A stretch of 64,000 bases of DNA from Epiperipatus broadwayi. Taxonomy: Eukaryota; Onychophora; Udeonychophora; Euonychophora; Peripatidae. The notes under the pieces are model-generated. The model was not told the origin of the DNA. It made no database searches and saw only the letters and a program-made list of their open reading frames with translations. Positions 14,172 through 26,545 of this stretch are shown piece after piece. Where the stretch lies: contig JAQFVV010006313.1 in the NCBI GenBank assembly GCA_028023455.1, positions 2,302,992 through 2,366,991 of the forward strand, given 5' to 3'. Made by a program: the position numbers and the translations under genes. How positions within the stretch are numbered: the stretch's first letter is position 1; each line of letters starts with the position of its first letter.

Positions 14172-17100
14172 ACCATTATCAATCCAAAGCAGGATGAAGG
14201 TCTCTCCAAGTTTAATCCATCTTCTCCGATCTTTAGCTTCTCTTCTCCACAACACCCCTGCACATTTTCTTATTTCATCCATCCATCTCACATGTGGTCT
14301 CTTTCTGGGTCTTTTACAATCTCTTGGAATCCAGTTTAAAATTTCAATTGTCCATCTATTATCATCTCTTCTAAAAATATGTCCAGCCCAACTCCATTTC
14401 AATCTTTTAATTTTTTCAATAAGGTCAGTAACACCTGTTTGTTGTCTTACCCATACATTGCGTTTTCGATCTCTTCTTGTTACTCCCAACATACATCTCT
14501 CCATACTCCTTTGGGTTGTCTGAAGTCTCTGTATTGCTCTTCTATTAAGTGTCCAAGTCTTAGGTCCATAAGTCAGAACTGGTAAAACATATTTGTTAAA
14601 AACCATCCTTTTCAAACATATAGGCATATTTCCTTTTAGTATCAAGTTATGTCTACCAAAGCATTCCAACCAAGTTTAATTCTATGATTAATTTCCTCCA
14701 TTATGTTTCCATCTGTATTAATAATTTGACCAAGGTATTTGTAACTGTTAACTTCTTCTAATTCTTCATAATTAATCTTTATTTTCATATTTTGAGCAAA
14801 TCGATTAAACATTACTTTAGGCTTTTTAACATTTATCTTTAGTCCTACTTTTCTACTTTCATCTGCTAACTCCTGTAACATATCCTGCAGCTCTGAAGCA
14901 TTATTTGCAAAAACAACTACATCATCTGCGAAATCTAAATGACTTAAATACTCTCCATTTACTTTCACTCCTTTAGTTTCCCATTTTAATCTACAAAATA
15001 CTTCTTGCAGCACTGCTGTAAAAAATATTGGAGATAGAGTCACCTTGTGTTACACCTTTCTCAATGTTGATTTTTCCAGTATCATTATGTAATCTAATTG
15101 TTGCTGTGGCATTTTTATAAATATTTTTTAAAATATGACAATATCCTGGATCTATATCTTGATGATCCAATGCTTTAATCATTGAAGAAATGTGTATAGA
15201 ATCGAATGCCTTTTCATAATCTACAAATCCAAAACATAATGACAACTCATATTCATTTGTCCTTTCTATGACTTCTCTTAATACCTGGATATGATCTATT
15301 GTACTGAAACCACTTTTAAATCCAGATTGTTCTCTTGGTTGGTGGAAATCCAAAGTTCTCTGTAGACGAGTTGTAATTATCTTGGTAAAAATTTTATATA
15401 AAACTGATAAAAGATTGATAGGTCTGTAATTTCTAATATCTTCTTTATCACCTTTTTTAAATATTAATATTATTACTGCATTCTTCCAATGTTCCGGTAC
15501 ATCTTTATCATTTAGACATTTGGTATATAACTTTGCTAAAATTGTTTCTATTTCTTCACCTGCTTCTTTTAATATATCAATTATAATTCCATCATTTCCT
15601 GGAGCCTTTCCTTTTTTCATACATTTAATTGCATATCTCACTTCTTCATTTAAAATTCTGGGCAATTCGGAAGATGTAATAGATATAGGAGATACTTGTT
15701 TTCTATTACTATATAATTCTTGATAAAAATCTTCTACCAATTTCATGATGTCATCTCTTTTTATAGTAGTAATTCCATCTTTTTTTCTTATTGCAGATAT
15801 AAATTTCCTACCAATACCAAAATGTTGTTTAACATTCTTGAGACTTTTACTTTCTTCTACAGCTTTCCTTGCTATTTCACAGTTATACTTTCTTATATCA
15901 TTTTCAACTCTTTTCCGTACCATTTTACAAAATTCGAGATATTCAATTCTTTTTAATACATCATTTTTGTATATATTCATATTCCTTCTTTTCTTCATAA
16001 ATTCTCTAGTCTCGATAGAAATTTTATTAGACAATTGCTGCTTTTTTCTACCACCTATCTTTGTTGCAGTTTTTAAAAGTGTATCAGTTATTTTCATATT
16101 AATTTCCTTCAAATCTGAATCATGTTCAAAATCTCCTAACTTTTGAAATGTATTTGTAAGTTCTAATTTAAATTCATTAGAATGTTTCTGAAGATTAGGA
16201 ATATCAACTGTAAATATTGTTTTTCTTAATAATTTTTGTCTCTCTAGTTTTACATTAACATGTAACTTACACCTTACTAATAGATGATCACTTCCTGTGT
16301 TAAATTTATTAAGAACATTACAATCTTGAAATATGTATTTTCTCTTCGTCAAAATATAATCCAATTCTGCTGTACCTTCATTTGGATGCTTCCATGTCCA
16401 TTTCCTTTTAACATTTTTCTCAAAAAATGAATTCATAATATAAAGTTTTTCTTTTTCTGCAAACTCCACAAGTCTATGTCCTCTCTCATTTCTATTACCA
16501 TAACCAAAATTACCTACAGCAATTTCATCTTTCATTTGTCTACCAATTCTAACATTAAAGTCTCCCATAACAATTTTAAAATGTTGTTTACTCTGATCAA
16601 AAGCCTTTTGTACATCCATATAAAAATTTTCGACTACTTCATCACTATGAGAATTTGTTGGGGCATAAACCTGAATTATCTGCATTTGGTATCTGCTATT
16701 AAGTTGTATAACTAATCTTACCACTCTGTCCGATACACCATCAATCTCCACAATATTGTTTGTCCACTTTTTATTTATAATGAATCCTACTCCACTTGTA
16801 TTTCCAATATGTGTGCCTTTATAATAGAGTATATGTCCACTTTTTAAATCAATTGTTTCTTCACCTTTTCTTCTAACTTCACAAAGTCCAATAATGTCCC
16901 ATTTAATATAAGACAGTTCTTCTTCTAATTCTTGCAATCTTCCTTCACTTGAAGGTGATCTGCAGTTGTAAGTACCTAAATAAAAAATCATTATCAAATG
17001 GCAGCCTGAGTCCACAACCAGAAGATTCTTAGCACCCTCCGCCTTCGGCCACCAACCGCTGTCTTGGTTGATGACTTTACAGCCTCCTGGGAATAAGGGC

Positions 17101-17174
17101 CATGCTTTATTTTTGTCTGTCATAATTGTATATATGTATTGGAAAAAATATTTATCATTTACACAAACATTCAT
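14169..17174 (-). pseudogene. RTE endonuclease-reverse transcriptase, broken by two frameshifts
   Basis: The first frame (17174-14991, 727 residues) holds an APE-type endonuclease and the first part of RT. Endonuclease motifs: TYNCRS (about 68), WDIIGLCEVRRKGEE, QVYAPT, MGDFNVRIG (about 205), LDYIL and SDHLLV (about 300). RT motifs: GKAPGNDGI, NYRPINLLSVLYKIF, QSGF and YEKAFDS. After GVTQGDSIS a two-base loss near 15030 shifts the frame. RT continues in 15043-14642 with LDFADDVVVFA, the polymerase active-site motif. A one-base loss near 14657 shifts it again into 14669-14169, the C-terminal RTE domain (LTYG..TWTLNRR, WSWAGHIFRR). The enzyme would nick target DNA and copy the RNA in place. As read here it cannot be made whole, though the breaks are so few that the copy must be recent. 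Either break could also be a sequencing error. Confidence 0.88.
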
Positions 17175-17215
17175 TCTGCCTTATCAGGCACAAACATTCA
17201 TTCTGCCTTATCAGG
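17162..17215. repeat. Tandem duplication of a 27-bp unit
   Basis: The unit acaaacattcattctgcctt plus seven more bases occurs twice in direct succession, overlapping the start of the RTE frame. It may be part of the RTE 5' region, which in this clade sometimes carries short tandem repeats. Confidence 0.85.
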
Positions 17216-17478
17216 CACTGAGAAGAAAGACTATGGTGTTTTTTGATCTTAAACTCAGAGGTAAAAAGCCAATAAACTCACCACACTGGCTAATACATGT
17301 TGGTGAGCAGCCCATCCATGTTTGTATACTATATGAATAATCACATAGTAATATCAGCTGCAACAACAAGAACGTATGGAGTGGACATTAGGAATTTGCC
17401 CTGCTCGGTTCCTTTAAGGCCTCCAAGAGAAATCAAAGGGTCTCCTTTCAGTTAATAACAAACTCCTTTCTGCAGCTA
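17216..17478. other. Less AT-rich segment between the RTE and the inverted repeats
   Basis: About 260 bp of more balanced composition than the surrounding DNA, with no long frame. It may be the RTE 5' untranslated region or part of the neighbouring repeat. The older RTE copy at 23.7 kb does not include it. Confidence 0.4.
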
Positions 17479-18135
17479 CTATCTTATACTAGCACATAAT
17501 TGTTTATAAACAAAGCAAAAACTCTCCATACAGTATTTACCCTGTGCCAACCAGAGTAATCAATGAATGCCAGAAAGTCTTGTGCATAAAATCCCTATAT
17601 AATGCCTACTCATCCAATATCCCCTGGTTGGCACAGGCTGGCAATACTGTATAGAGAGTTTTGCTTTGTTTATAAATAATTATGTGCTAGTATAAGATAG
17701 TGATAATGTGATGCTTAATGGTTTAACACCAATCCTGCCTAATAGGATAGTGGTGGCTATGGTTGTTAAAGAGCCAAAGACACCAAAATGTATGGGTGCT
17801 GAACTGAGTTCAGTCCTCTATGACTATATAAGCTATTGAGCTTAGATAGAAAATATTTTTGTGTTTTCAATTTCATTCTCATAGTTTTGCAGTTAAGTAG
17901 AGATAAAGTTGGTTGCTGGAGGGTGGCATTACATCCTAAGATCTAGGTGCAGTGCTCTCAGATCCAAAGCTCCTCACTGCCGATGGCCACAAGCCAGAAA
18001 CTAGTCTGGGGATATTGGATGAGTAGGAATTAGATAGGGATTTTATGCACAGGCCTTCTGGCATTCATTGATTACTCTGGTTGGCACAGGGTGGCAATAC
18101 TGTATGGAGGGTTTTGCTTTGTTTATAAAATAATC
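17479..18135. repeat. Nested inverted repeats (foldback cluster)
   Basis: The segment 17479-17554 is inverted at 17624-17700. The longer segment 17497-17624 is inverted again at 18008-18135. The repeated core includes a ccctgtgccaaccag motif and its inverse, and a gtttataaacaaagc motif. Between 17701 and 18007 is a unique, less AT-rich stretch without a frame. The arrangement is A-B-A'-C-B'A', as if one repeat had inserted or rearranged in opposite orientations. No known family is recognised. Confidence 0.8.
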
Positions 18136-18635
18136 TATTAAATATATTACTTTCAAAGTAACTATCAACTTTAAAGATAATTTATTTCAAACATTCTTTT
18201 AAAAAAAACAAACATTCACACACACACACACACACTCTCATACTAGATATATCAGGAAATTATTAGAGTTACCAATAAAATTACAAACTAAATACTATCA
18301 TTTTGGCAATGCCTTTTGAAATATAATAAAACTGTATCTATTAAAACTTACTTAAAACATAATGTACTTCAAAACTATTTTATGTAATTTTAACCATTCA
18401 AATTTTAATTTTAAAAAACTGCCATATAAACTAATTAATATCCTAACAGTTAAAATTTAGATACTATTTATCAAATAGTTTAGCAACATAATTTTCAAAA
18501 TACATGAAAAGATTTTTTATTATTCAGAATAGTGAGACTTATTTAGTAAATAATATATTTATATAAATCAAGAAACTTTTTTAAAGCACTCTATTACATG
18601 TTTTATTATACCTAGTCTAAATACAAGATTACAAT
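18136..18635. other. AT-rich DNA with a CA microsatellite
   Basis: No gene is visible. A short (CA)n tract lies at about 18214-18234. Confidence 0.6.
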
Positions 18636-18670
18636 ATATATATATATATATATATATAAATCCCCTATAT

Positions 18671-18710
<40 letters not shown>
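18636..18710. repeat. Paired TA arrays with flanking inverted sequence
   Basis: Two TA arrays (about 18636-18658 and 18671-18709). The sequence aaatcccctat between them is repeated inverted as ataggggattt right after the second array, so the tract can fold into a hairpin at the outer edge of the palindrome that follows. Confidence 0.8.
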
Positions 18711-18712
<2 letters not shown>

Positions 18713-18813
18713 TAGGGGATTTGAACCAGATTTTCAAACTTCCTTCAATTATACAATTTATCTCATACAATTGATACACATGACCACAAACATGTAAACA
18801 AAATAAATGACCT

Positions 18814-18853
18814 CCAATATATATTTCATGCTGAACCAGCACTCATCAGTTGG
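18814..18853 (-). ncRNA. Minimal hammerhead ribozyme core
   Basis: On the minus strand in order: CCAA (stem I strand), CTGATGA (conserved core), GTGCTG-GTT-CAGCAT (stem II, six pairs including one G-T, three-base loop), GAA, then ATATATA and TTGG. In the ATATATA part, A and T form the invariant pair at the base of a two-pair stem III and the last A is the cleavage-site base. TTGG closes stem I with CCAA. All core bases of a type I hammerhead are present. The very short stem III is like those reported in Penelope-like elements. Self-cleavage is inferred, not shown. Confidence 0.72.
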
Positions 18854-19716
18854 TTCAGATATATATATATATATATATATATATCATATATATATCAGAT
18901 ATATATATATATATATATATATGAAGATTTTCATGGGTTGCATATATAAAAGACATTTTGTGAGTTCATACATATTAACAAAATTAAATAATGCAATACC
19001 AGCATTTCGACTTGATCACACAAGTCATCTACTGGGTGATAAAAGGTAGAAAGTAGTTGTAGAGATGCTACAATGACTGATTTGAAAAAAAAAAACGTTA
19101 AAGTTCCACCAATAACAAAAATGTTAAATTAAGAATGTTTTTTAAAAAAAAAATCTTTCCAAATAGGAGGAAGTTTGCATGTATCATCTCACTTATTGAT
19201 ACAATCTGGTCTTTTAAGTATCTCAATGACTTCTCTAATTTTGCACTGGTAGAGATTATCACATCTGGATAGAAGCCATTGAGATATTTAAAAGGTCAGA
19301 TTGTATCAATAAGCAAAATGATACATGCAAACTTCCTTCTATTTGGAAATATTTTTTCAAAAAAAAAAACATTCTTAATTTAACAATTTTTGTTATTGGT
19401 GGAACTTTAACATTTTTTTTCAAATCTTTCTACCTTTTATCACCCAGTAGATGACTTGTATGATCAAGTCAAAACATCGGTATATCAATATTTAAATTTT
19501 TTAACATGGATTAACCTGCAAAATTTCTTATATATATATTCAATGCTCTGTTTAGATTAAAATAGCAAATCTTCAAACTTTAATGGATGTGCTCCAATCT
19601 AATCTACCACCCAACTCTTCAGATTGAAGCCTGTCCCTTGAAGGTTGAAGTTTGCTATCTTAATATAAGCCAAGCATTGATTGTATGTATGTATGTATGG
19701 GTGATGATTATGTGGA

Positions 19717-19757
19717 CCAAATGATGAGTACTGCTTCAGCATGAAATACATATATTG
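19717..19757 (+). ncRNA. Decayed hammerhead ribozyme copy
   Basis: The inverted partner of the motif at 18814-18853: CCAA, then ATGATGA where the core needs CTGATGA, then a stem II with one mismatch (gtactg/cagcat), GAA and a TA-rich stem III. The change of the invariant first C should abolish cleavage. It supports the view that both arms derive from the same terminal repeat. Confidence 0.55.
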
Positions 19758-19860
19758 AAGATCATTTATATTTTTCACATGTGTGTGATTATTTGTATCA
19801 GTTGTATAAGAAAGATTGCATTGTTGAAGGAAGCTTGAAAATGTGGGTTCAAATAACTTT

Positions 19861-22800
19861 TAATGATATCTAAAATTGAGGAATAGACAGTATATCTATA
19901 TTTAAATATTATACATATTGTAATACAATATTTTAATGCGTGTTTAAATAAATGTCTTGAATATGTGGAGTAATCCATTTAAATCAACTTAATTAGGAAG
20001 CACTCAACCTAGAACAATTGCACCGAGCTAAGAATCAAACTAAATGACAGAGTGATGCATCCAAAAGGTAAGTAGAATGATTAATAATTTAAAGAACTTT
20101 TAGCTTTTAATTCATTTCTCAGCATAATACTAAACTGCACAGGATTTTAATACATGAAAAAAAAAAACAAAGTTATAATGTATTTTTTTACAAAGAATCA
20201 TACGAGTTAGTAAAAATCAGAAATTTATTGTATTCTTTGTTAAAAAAATATATAGTCCATCAACAACAGGGAATAAAATTGATATTGCTGATTGTTTTTA
20301 TTTAAGTAAAAAAATCATCTTAAAAAAAGAAGCCTATATATGCATATAAAATAACAATAGATTTGGGATAGCTTAATAATTCATTGTAGTCTTTTAGACC
20401 ATTCATTTAGCTGATTATACCTGTGATACAAATGCTAAATAATCAGTATGAGAAAAACTTTGTTTTCTTAACAATCAAATAACAGTTAAGAAACAGAAAG
20501 GTAAGTATTATTTATTTATATATTTTTATATTTATGCATGTTACAGCAAAGAACAGATTTAGAGACAATATTACATTTATTTGTTTTATTTTTATGAATT
20601 AATATTAATGAACAATCAATTAGAAAGATGAATAAAATCATTATTATCAAAAGTGAATTAATGTAATTCATTAGAGAGTTTTATAGTGGTAATATGTATC
20701 ATTCCTTTTTGTCTTAATAATTTGTCACTAAATTTTAAAATGTTTAAGAAGATTACAATTCATAGTATGTTTAAATGGTAAGATGATTTATTACTAGAAA
20801 TTTAGTTCAAAAAAAACAGTTTCATTTTAATTTAAATCTAATAATAAAATTTGATTAGCATTTAAGTAGGGAATTGTGGCACAAAATTTTATCAATGAAA
20901 ATTCAAGAATAATTTAGTATATTCAGTTGAAATATTTACGAGAGAATTCCATCTTTATAACAAATATAAATGTGATGATAACTCAATTTATGTTATTTTG
21001 TAATGGTTATGGTGGCTTAATATGTATTTTTTTGACATTGTGATGACTATAGAAATTGTATTGGGCACCATCAGATGTTGTATTACTTGGTTTTACAATT
21101 TATATTAGACATTTAGATGTGTGTTTTTGGAGTTTCTTTTTTTATTTTGTTTTCTCTATGAGGTTTTTATGCTCATTTAATGCATAAATAGTATAAAGCT
21201 TTAACACTTTTATTTATGTACAACTATATTTGTATTAAATAACAGTCCAAGTTTAAAAGTTCTATGATAATACTGAAATAGGTAGGGATTTAAAAAATCA
21301 AAATCAAATTAATTTCAAGAAAATTATCAGAAATTAAATGCATAACAATTTCATTGAATACAAGTATTACAGTTATAATATTAAATATTTTATGAGACAA
21401 TAATTTCAGGCAGTAATTAGCATATTTAAAAATGTTTATGAAGCATGTTCATTTATAGATATAAAATATTAATTTAGAACTATGGAATTCAAAATATTTG
21501 GTGTACTAATGTTAATAAACCATATTTTAAAAGTTAAATGAATAGCTTGAAATTTATTTATTAAAAATCTGACATAGCTCTGAAAATTTTCATGATTGAG
21601 ATAGTTTTATGTAATACTTGATTACAAGTAACTGACTTGCATAGCTCATATCTAAAAGTAAACCAATTACTATCTCCAGAACAGTGTATAAACAGCTAGT
21701 TATAAAGCTTAGTTTTACAGTAATATAGTCATTAATTTTTAAAAATAGTTTATTTTTCTTTAATTTAAGAAAGATTTTAAATAATAATTATTAGAGAAAA
21801 TAGTTTAATTTGGCTGCAAACATTATTCAAACACGACTACATATATGAAGCATTAAAACTAATATTCTCATCCTTATGTCAGTTTTCTTTAGTAATCTGT
21901 GAAAAGGATAAAATTTAAAAAAGTTTTGCTAAATTAAAAAGCTTCATGATTATATTTTGCATAAAAAATATTTTTTGTTTCCTTATCTTTAATTATCACA
22001 ATGTATAATTTTTTACCTGTAATTCTCTTGTGAATTTTTATTTAATTAAACTCATTCTACTTTCCTATATATATATATATTCCAAACAGACTCAACTTAT
22101 TATCTACTAATGCAGAAATATATTGATATCATTTTTGTTTTTAGTATTATTTTATAAATTATTCAATGTATTCCTTTTCTTCAAGATATTTTTTTTTATT
22201 CTTAATTATATTAGAATTCTTTCTCAACCATTACAGATAAACTATTTTAAAAATGGAGAAACAAAACCTTCATATTATTTTTATTTAACGTCTTGCATCC
22301 CATTATTATTATTATACAAAATTTTTCTAATGAAATTATTGGAAAACCTATATTGATACATTGTTTATAAATATCTAGGCATATTTTAATATTTTCCTGA
22401 AGGTATATGATGATGGTGTTTTAGATGTGATAATATGTTTGGGCTATTTCTATAATCTATTATTAAATGTTGAATGTCTAGAAAATTTTAAACTTTATTT
22501 AAACTTTTCAAATGTAAACAACTGTTAGTCGTAACATACAAATAAACACTACATGCTAGTAGACTACACAGTAATTCAAATGATACTGTTCTCTGCTCCT
22601 TTTCAAGTGTTGATGGTCTGACCGGTAATAATAATAGCATCTGGGTGAAACTTATACTTCTTAGATTCTTGAACATTATATTTTAAGGCAACATTCTAGC
22701 CATTTGAACTATTCTTCCAAAAACTTTCTATACTAGTATTGTTATTGATCAGGCCATAAATACCTGAGCAAAAGCAGATAAATAATACCACTCAAAAGAT

Positions 22801-23724
22801 TGTGTAATGACTATCCTGTCATGTACATTTGTGTGTTATTACTAACAGTTGTTTCTATTTAAACAAAAATGAATATAGTTTAAAACTTTTTTGACATTCA
22901 ACATTTAATGATAGATGATGGAAATAGTCCAAAATATTAACACATCTAAATTACCATCAGCACAAACCTTCAGATTAATAAAATTCTGCTTTAGAATAAA
23001 AAACTAAACTTAATTTTCTTTTTTATTTTTATAACAAAAACTAACTAAATCTTGTATTTTTTATGAGCAGTAAGCTGATATGTGTTCACTTCTAATTATA
23101 GATCTCCAACGTAAGTATATATATAACTAAAAAGTCCTCCCCCCTCCGACACACGTTCATGTTATTGATGCAATTACTTTAAGATTTATGTTTAAGGGGT
23201 TTATTTTTTTTGAATGTAAACAAATGTAATTTATAAACTGTTGGCTTATATTTTATACCTTATAGCTTTTAATATATTGTAAACCATATCAATATATTCT
23301 ATCTCTTTAAACTTAAAATTAATATAATATTTTTAAAAAGTTTTTTAGGGAGGAGTTGTTTATTAAATATAAATATTGAATATTTTCTTTGTGTGAAAAT
23401 TTATATATATATATTAAGTGTTGTATTTAAATATATATACACAGGTATATTTTAAAATTATCAATGACTCATAAAATATATACAACAAATTATACAAATA
23501 ATTAAAATTAAGTAAAGATTTAACTGATGAATTTCTTTTTGTTTCTCTTATATTAAGATGTAATTGTTTATAAAAAAAAGAAAAGAGGAATTCTAGATTT
23601 TATAATTATTATATTTGCTCTTCAAAGGTTAAAAAAAAATTAAAAGAAACCGATTTTTCTTTCTTCAATTTTTTTTTATATTATAATAATATTTACCACA
23701 ATTTGGACACGAAATTTGTTTTAA
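19861..23724. other. AT-rich DNA without recognised genes
   Basis: Nearly 4 kb with no convincing coding frame and no repeat that can be named. Short open frames are AT-rich chance products. Small TA tracts occur at 22065-22080 and 23403-23413. A C-rich run lies at 23138-23150. Confidence 0.6.
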
Positions 23725-26545
23725 GTCATCAGCCAACGCAACGGTTGGTGGCCGAAAGTGGAGGATGCTAAGAACCTCCTGATTATGGACCCAGGCTGCC
23801 ATTTGATGGCGACTTTTTGTTTAGGTATTTACAACTGCAGATCACTTTCATGTGAAGAGAGATTGCAATAATTGGAAAAAGAATTTTTTTATATTAAATG
23901 GGACATTATTGGACTTTGTGATGTTAGAAGAAAAGGTGAAGAGACAATTGATTTAAGAAGAGAACATGTACTCTACTACAAAGGCACAGTTATTGGAAGT
24001 ACAAGTGGAGTAGAATTTATTATAATGTGAAAGAACAACAATGTGTATATTGATAGTGTATCAAATAGAGTGGTGAGATTAGTTATTCAACTTAATAGCA
24101 GATACCAGATCCAGATAATTCAGGTTTATTCCAAAACAAGTTCTCATAGTGATGAAGTAGTAGATTTTTATATGGATGTACAAAAGGCCTTGATCAGACT
24201 AAACACCATTTTAAAATTGTTATGGGAGACTTTAATGCTAAAATTGGTAAATAAATGAAATGATATAGGTAAATTTAGTTATGGTAAAAGAAATGAGAGA
24301 GGGCATAGATTTGTGGAGTTTGCAGAAAAAAAATATATTATAAATTCTTTTTTTCAGAAAAATGTTGAAAGAAAATGGACATGGAAGCATCCAAATGAAA
24401 ATACAGCAAAAATTAATTATATTTTTTTATATATTTATGTATTTTGACTAACATAAAATACTGATTTCAAGATTGTAATGTCCTTAATAAATTCAACACA
24501 GGAAGTGATAATCGATTAGTAAGATGTAAGATAGTGTTAATGCAAAACTTGAGAGACCAAAATTATTAAGAAAAGCAATATTTACAGTTGATATTCCTAA
24601 TCTTCAAGACATTCTAATGAATTTAAATTAGAAGTTGCAAATCGTTTTCAAGTATTAGTAGATTTTGAACATGATTGAAATTTTAGTGAAACCAATAGGA
24701 ATATAACTGATACACTTTTAAAAACTGCAACAAATATAGCTGTAGAAAAAAGCAGCAATAGATCAAAATTTTTTTACTGAGACTAGAGAATTTATGTAGA
24801 AAGAAGGAATATGAAGATAAATAAAAATGATGCATTAAGAAGGATTGAATGTCAAATTTTGTAAAATGAAGAATTGATTATATAAGAAAATTAATTGACA
24901 ACTAGTTAGAAGAGAATAAAAATCTCAAGAATGTAAAACAACATTTTGGTATTGGTAGGAAACATATCTGCAGCAAAAAAAAAAGATGGAACTATTACTA
25001 AAAAGAGAAATAATATCATGAAATGATTAGAAGGGTTCTATCAAGAATTATACAGTAGTAAAGAACAAATATATCCTACATCTATCATATATTTTGAATT
25101 ATTGAGGATTTTAAATGAAAAAGTGAGACATACAATTAAATTTATGAAGAAGGGAAAAGCTGCAGGTAATAATGAAATTATAATCGATATACTAAAAGAA
25201 TTAGGTGAAGAAATAGAAAAAAATTGGCAAAGTTTTATACCAAATGTCTGAATGATTAAAAGGTCCCAGATGATTGGAAGAATGCAGTATTAATATTAAG
25301 ATTTAAAAAAAGTGATAAAGAAGTTATTAGAAATTAGAGATCTATCAGGCTTTTATCAGTTTTATACAAAAATTTTGCGAAGATAACTACAATTTGTCTA
25401 CTGAGAACATTTGATTTTAACCAATCAAAAAAAAAGAAGAAGCTGGATTTAAAAGTGGTTTTAGTACAGTAAATCATATCCAAGTCTTGAGAGAAGTTAT
25501 ATATAGAAAGGAACAATGAATATGAATTTCCGTTATGCTTTGGATTGATTCTGTAATCATTTCTTCAGTGATTAAAGCATTGCATCATCATGATATAGAG
25601 GTAGGAAGAAGAATATGTACAAAAATGCAACAGCGATAATTAGATTACATAATGATACTGGGAAAGTTCAAGATTGAGATAGGTGTAAGTCAGGGTGACT
25701 CCATATCTCCAAACCTTTTTACAGCAGTGCTGCAAAAAGTTTTTTGTTGATTAAAATGGGAAGCTAAAGAAGCAAAAGTAAATGGAGATAATTTATGTCA
25801 TTTAGATTTTGCAGTTTATGTAGTTATTTTTAAAAATAATGCTTTAGAACTTCAGAAAATGTTGCAAAAATTATCAGATGAAAGTTTGAATGTATGACTA
25901 AAGATAAATGTTAAAAATCTAAAGTAGTGTTCAGTAGATTTTCTCAAAAGATGAAAATAAAGATTTATTATGATCAGTTAAAAAAAGTTAACAACTACAA
26001 ATACATTGATCAAATTATTACTATAGATGGAAACATAATGATGATTTATCATAGAATTAAACTTGGTTGGAGTGATTTTGGTAGAAATAACTTAATATTA
26101 AAAGGAAATATATTTATGTATTGGAAAAGGAAGATTTTTAATATATGTATTTTACCATTCTTATTCATAGATCTGAGACTTGGACACTTAATAGAAGAAC
26201 AATACAGAGATTTGAGAGCACTAAAAGAAGTATGGAAAAATGCATGTTAGGTGTAATAAGAAGAGATCAAAAGCACAATATGTGGGTAAGAGAACAAACA
26301 TGTATTACTGACATCATTGAAAGAATTAAAACACTGAAGTGGAGTTGGACTAGACATATTGCTAAAAGAGATAATAAAAGATGAACAATTGAAATATTAA
26401 ATTGGATTCCAAGAAATTGTTAAAGACCCAAAAAGAGACCACATTTATGGATAAAATAAGAATGTGTCCATGGGCAATGTGGAGAAAAGAGGTTAGAGAT
26501 CAGAGAAGATGGATTGAATTTCTTGTTATGAATGATATTTTTAAT
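23725..26545 (+). pseudogene. Old, heavily mutated RTE retrotransposon copy
   Basis: This is the same family as the element at 14-17 kb but on the plus strand and much older. Homology starts at the GGWWP-like region (23725) and follows the whole endonuclease and RT. Recognisable pieces are WDIIGLCDVRRKGEE (about 23900), a SNRVVRLVIQLNSRYQ-like stretch (24043-24258), TWKHPNE near 24380, a decayed AAGNNEIIIDILKE at 25160, GVSQGDSIS near 25690, and the C-terminal part at 25927-26384 with ETWTLNRRTIQR. There are dozens of stops and frameshifts, so no product is possible. The end lacks the (TGA)n tail. The flanks are AT-rich DNA. Confidence 0.88.

Larger units (their letters stand above)
14144..17215 (-). 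mobile_element. RTE-type non-LTR retrotransposon, nearly full length
   Basis: A minus-strand element with an endonuclease and reverse transcriptase coding region (17174 to 14169) whose stop codon runs straight into a (TGA)n tail at 14171-14144. A very short 3' end made of simple trinucleotide repeats is characteristic of the RTE clade. The 5' side at 17162-17215 holds a tandem 27-bp duplication. An older copy of the same family lies at 23725-26545. The true 5' end is not certain and may lie within the repeats up to about 17.48 kb. Confidence 0.87.
18716..19860. mobile_element. Large palindrome, probably inverted Penelope-like terminal repeats
   Basis: The left arm (18716-19235) is inverted in the right arm (19272-19860) around a 36-bp centre. 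The best-matched parts are 19000-19235 against 19272-19490, and 18716-18853 against 19717-19860. The outer right arm has an extra insertion (about 19500-19700), which itself folds (a motif near 19553 is inverted near 19660). The left arm instead has a TA array at 18860-18921. Each arm carries a hammerhead-like motif about 450 bp from the centre. Penelope-like elements are known to carry hammerhead ribozymes in terminal repeats and to insert in inverted arrangements, and other Penelope-like pieces lie in this window. No coding part is retained here. Confidence 0.65.

Noticed and set aside
14130-14585. Plus-strand frames over the RTE 3' part
   Set aside because: They are shadows of the minus-strand reverse transcriptase coding region.
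19985-20070. tRNA-like segment on the minus strand
   Set aside because: The T-loop-like word has a mismatch in the core and no cloverleaf can be drawn.
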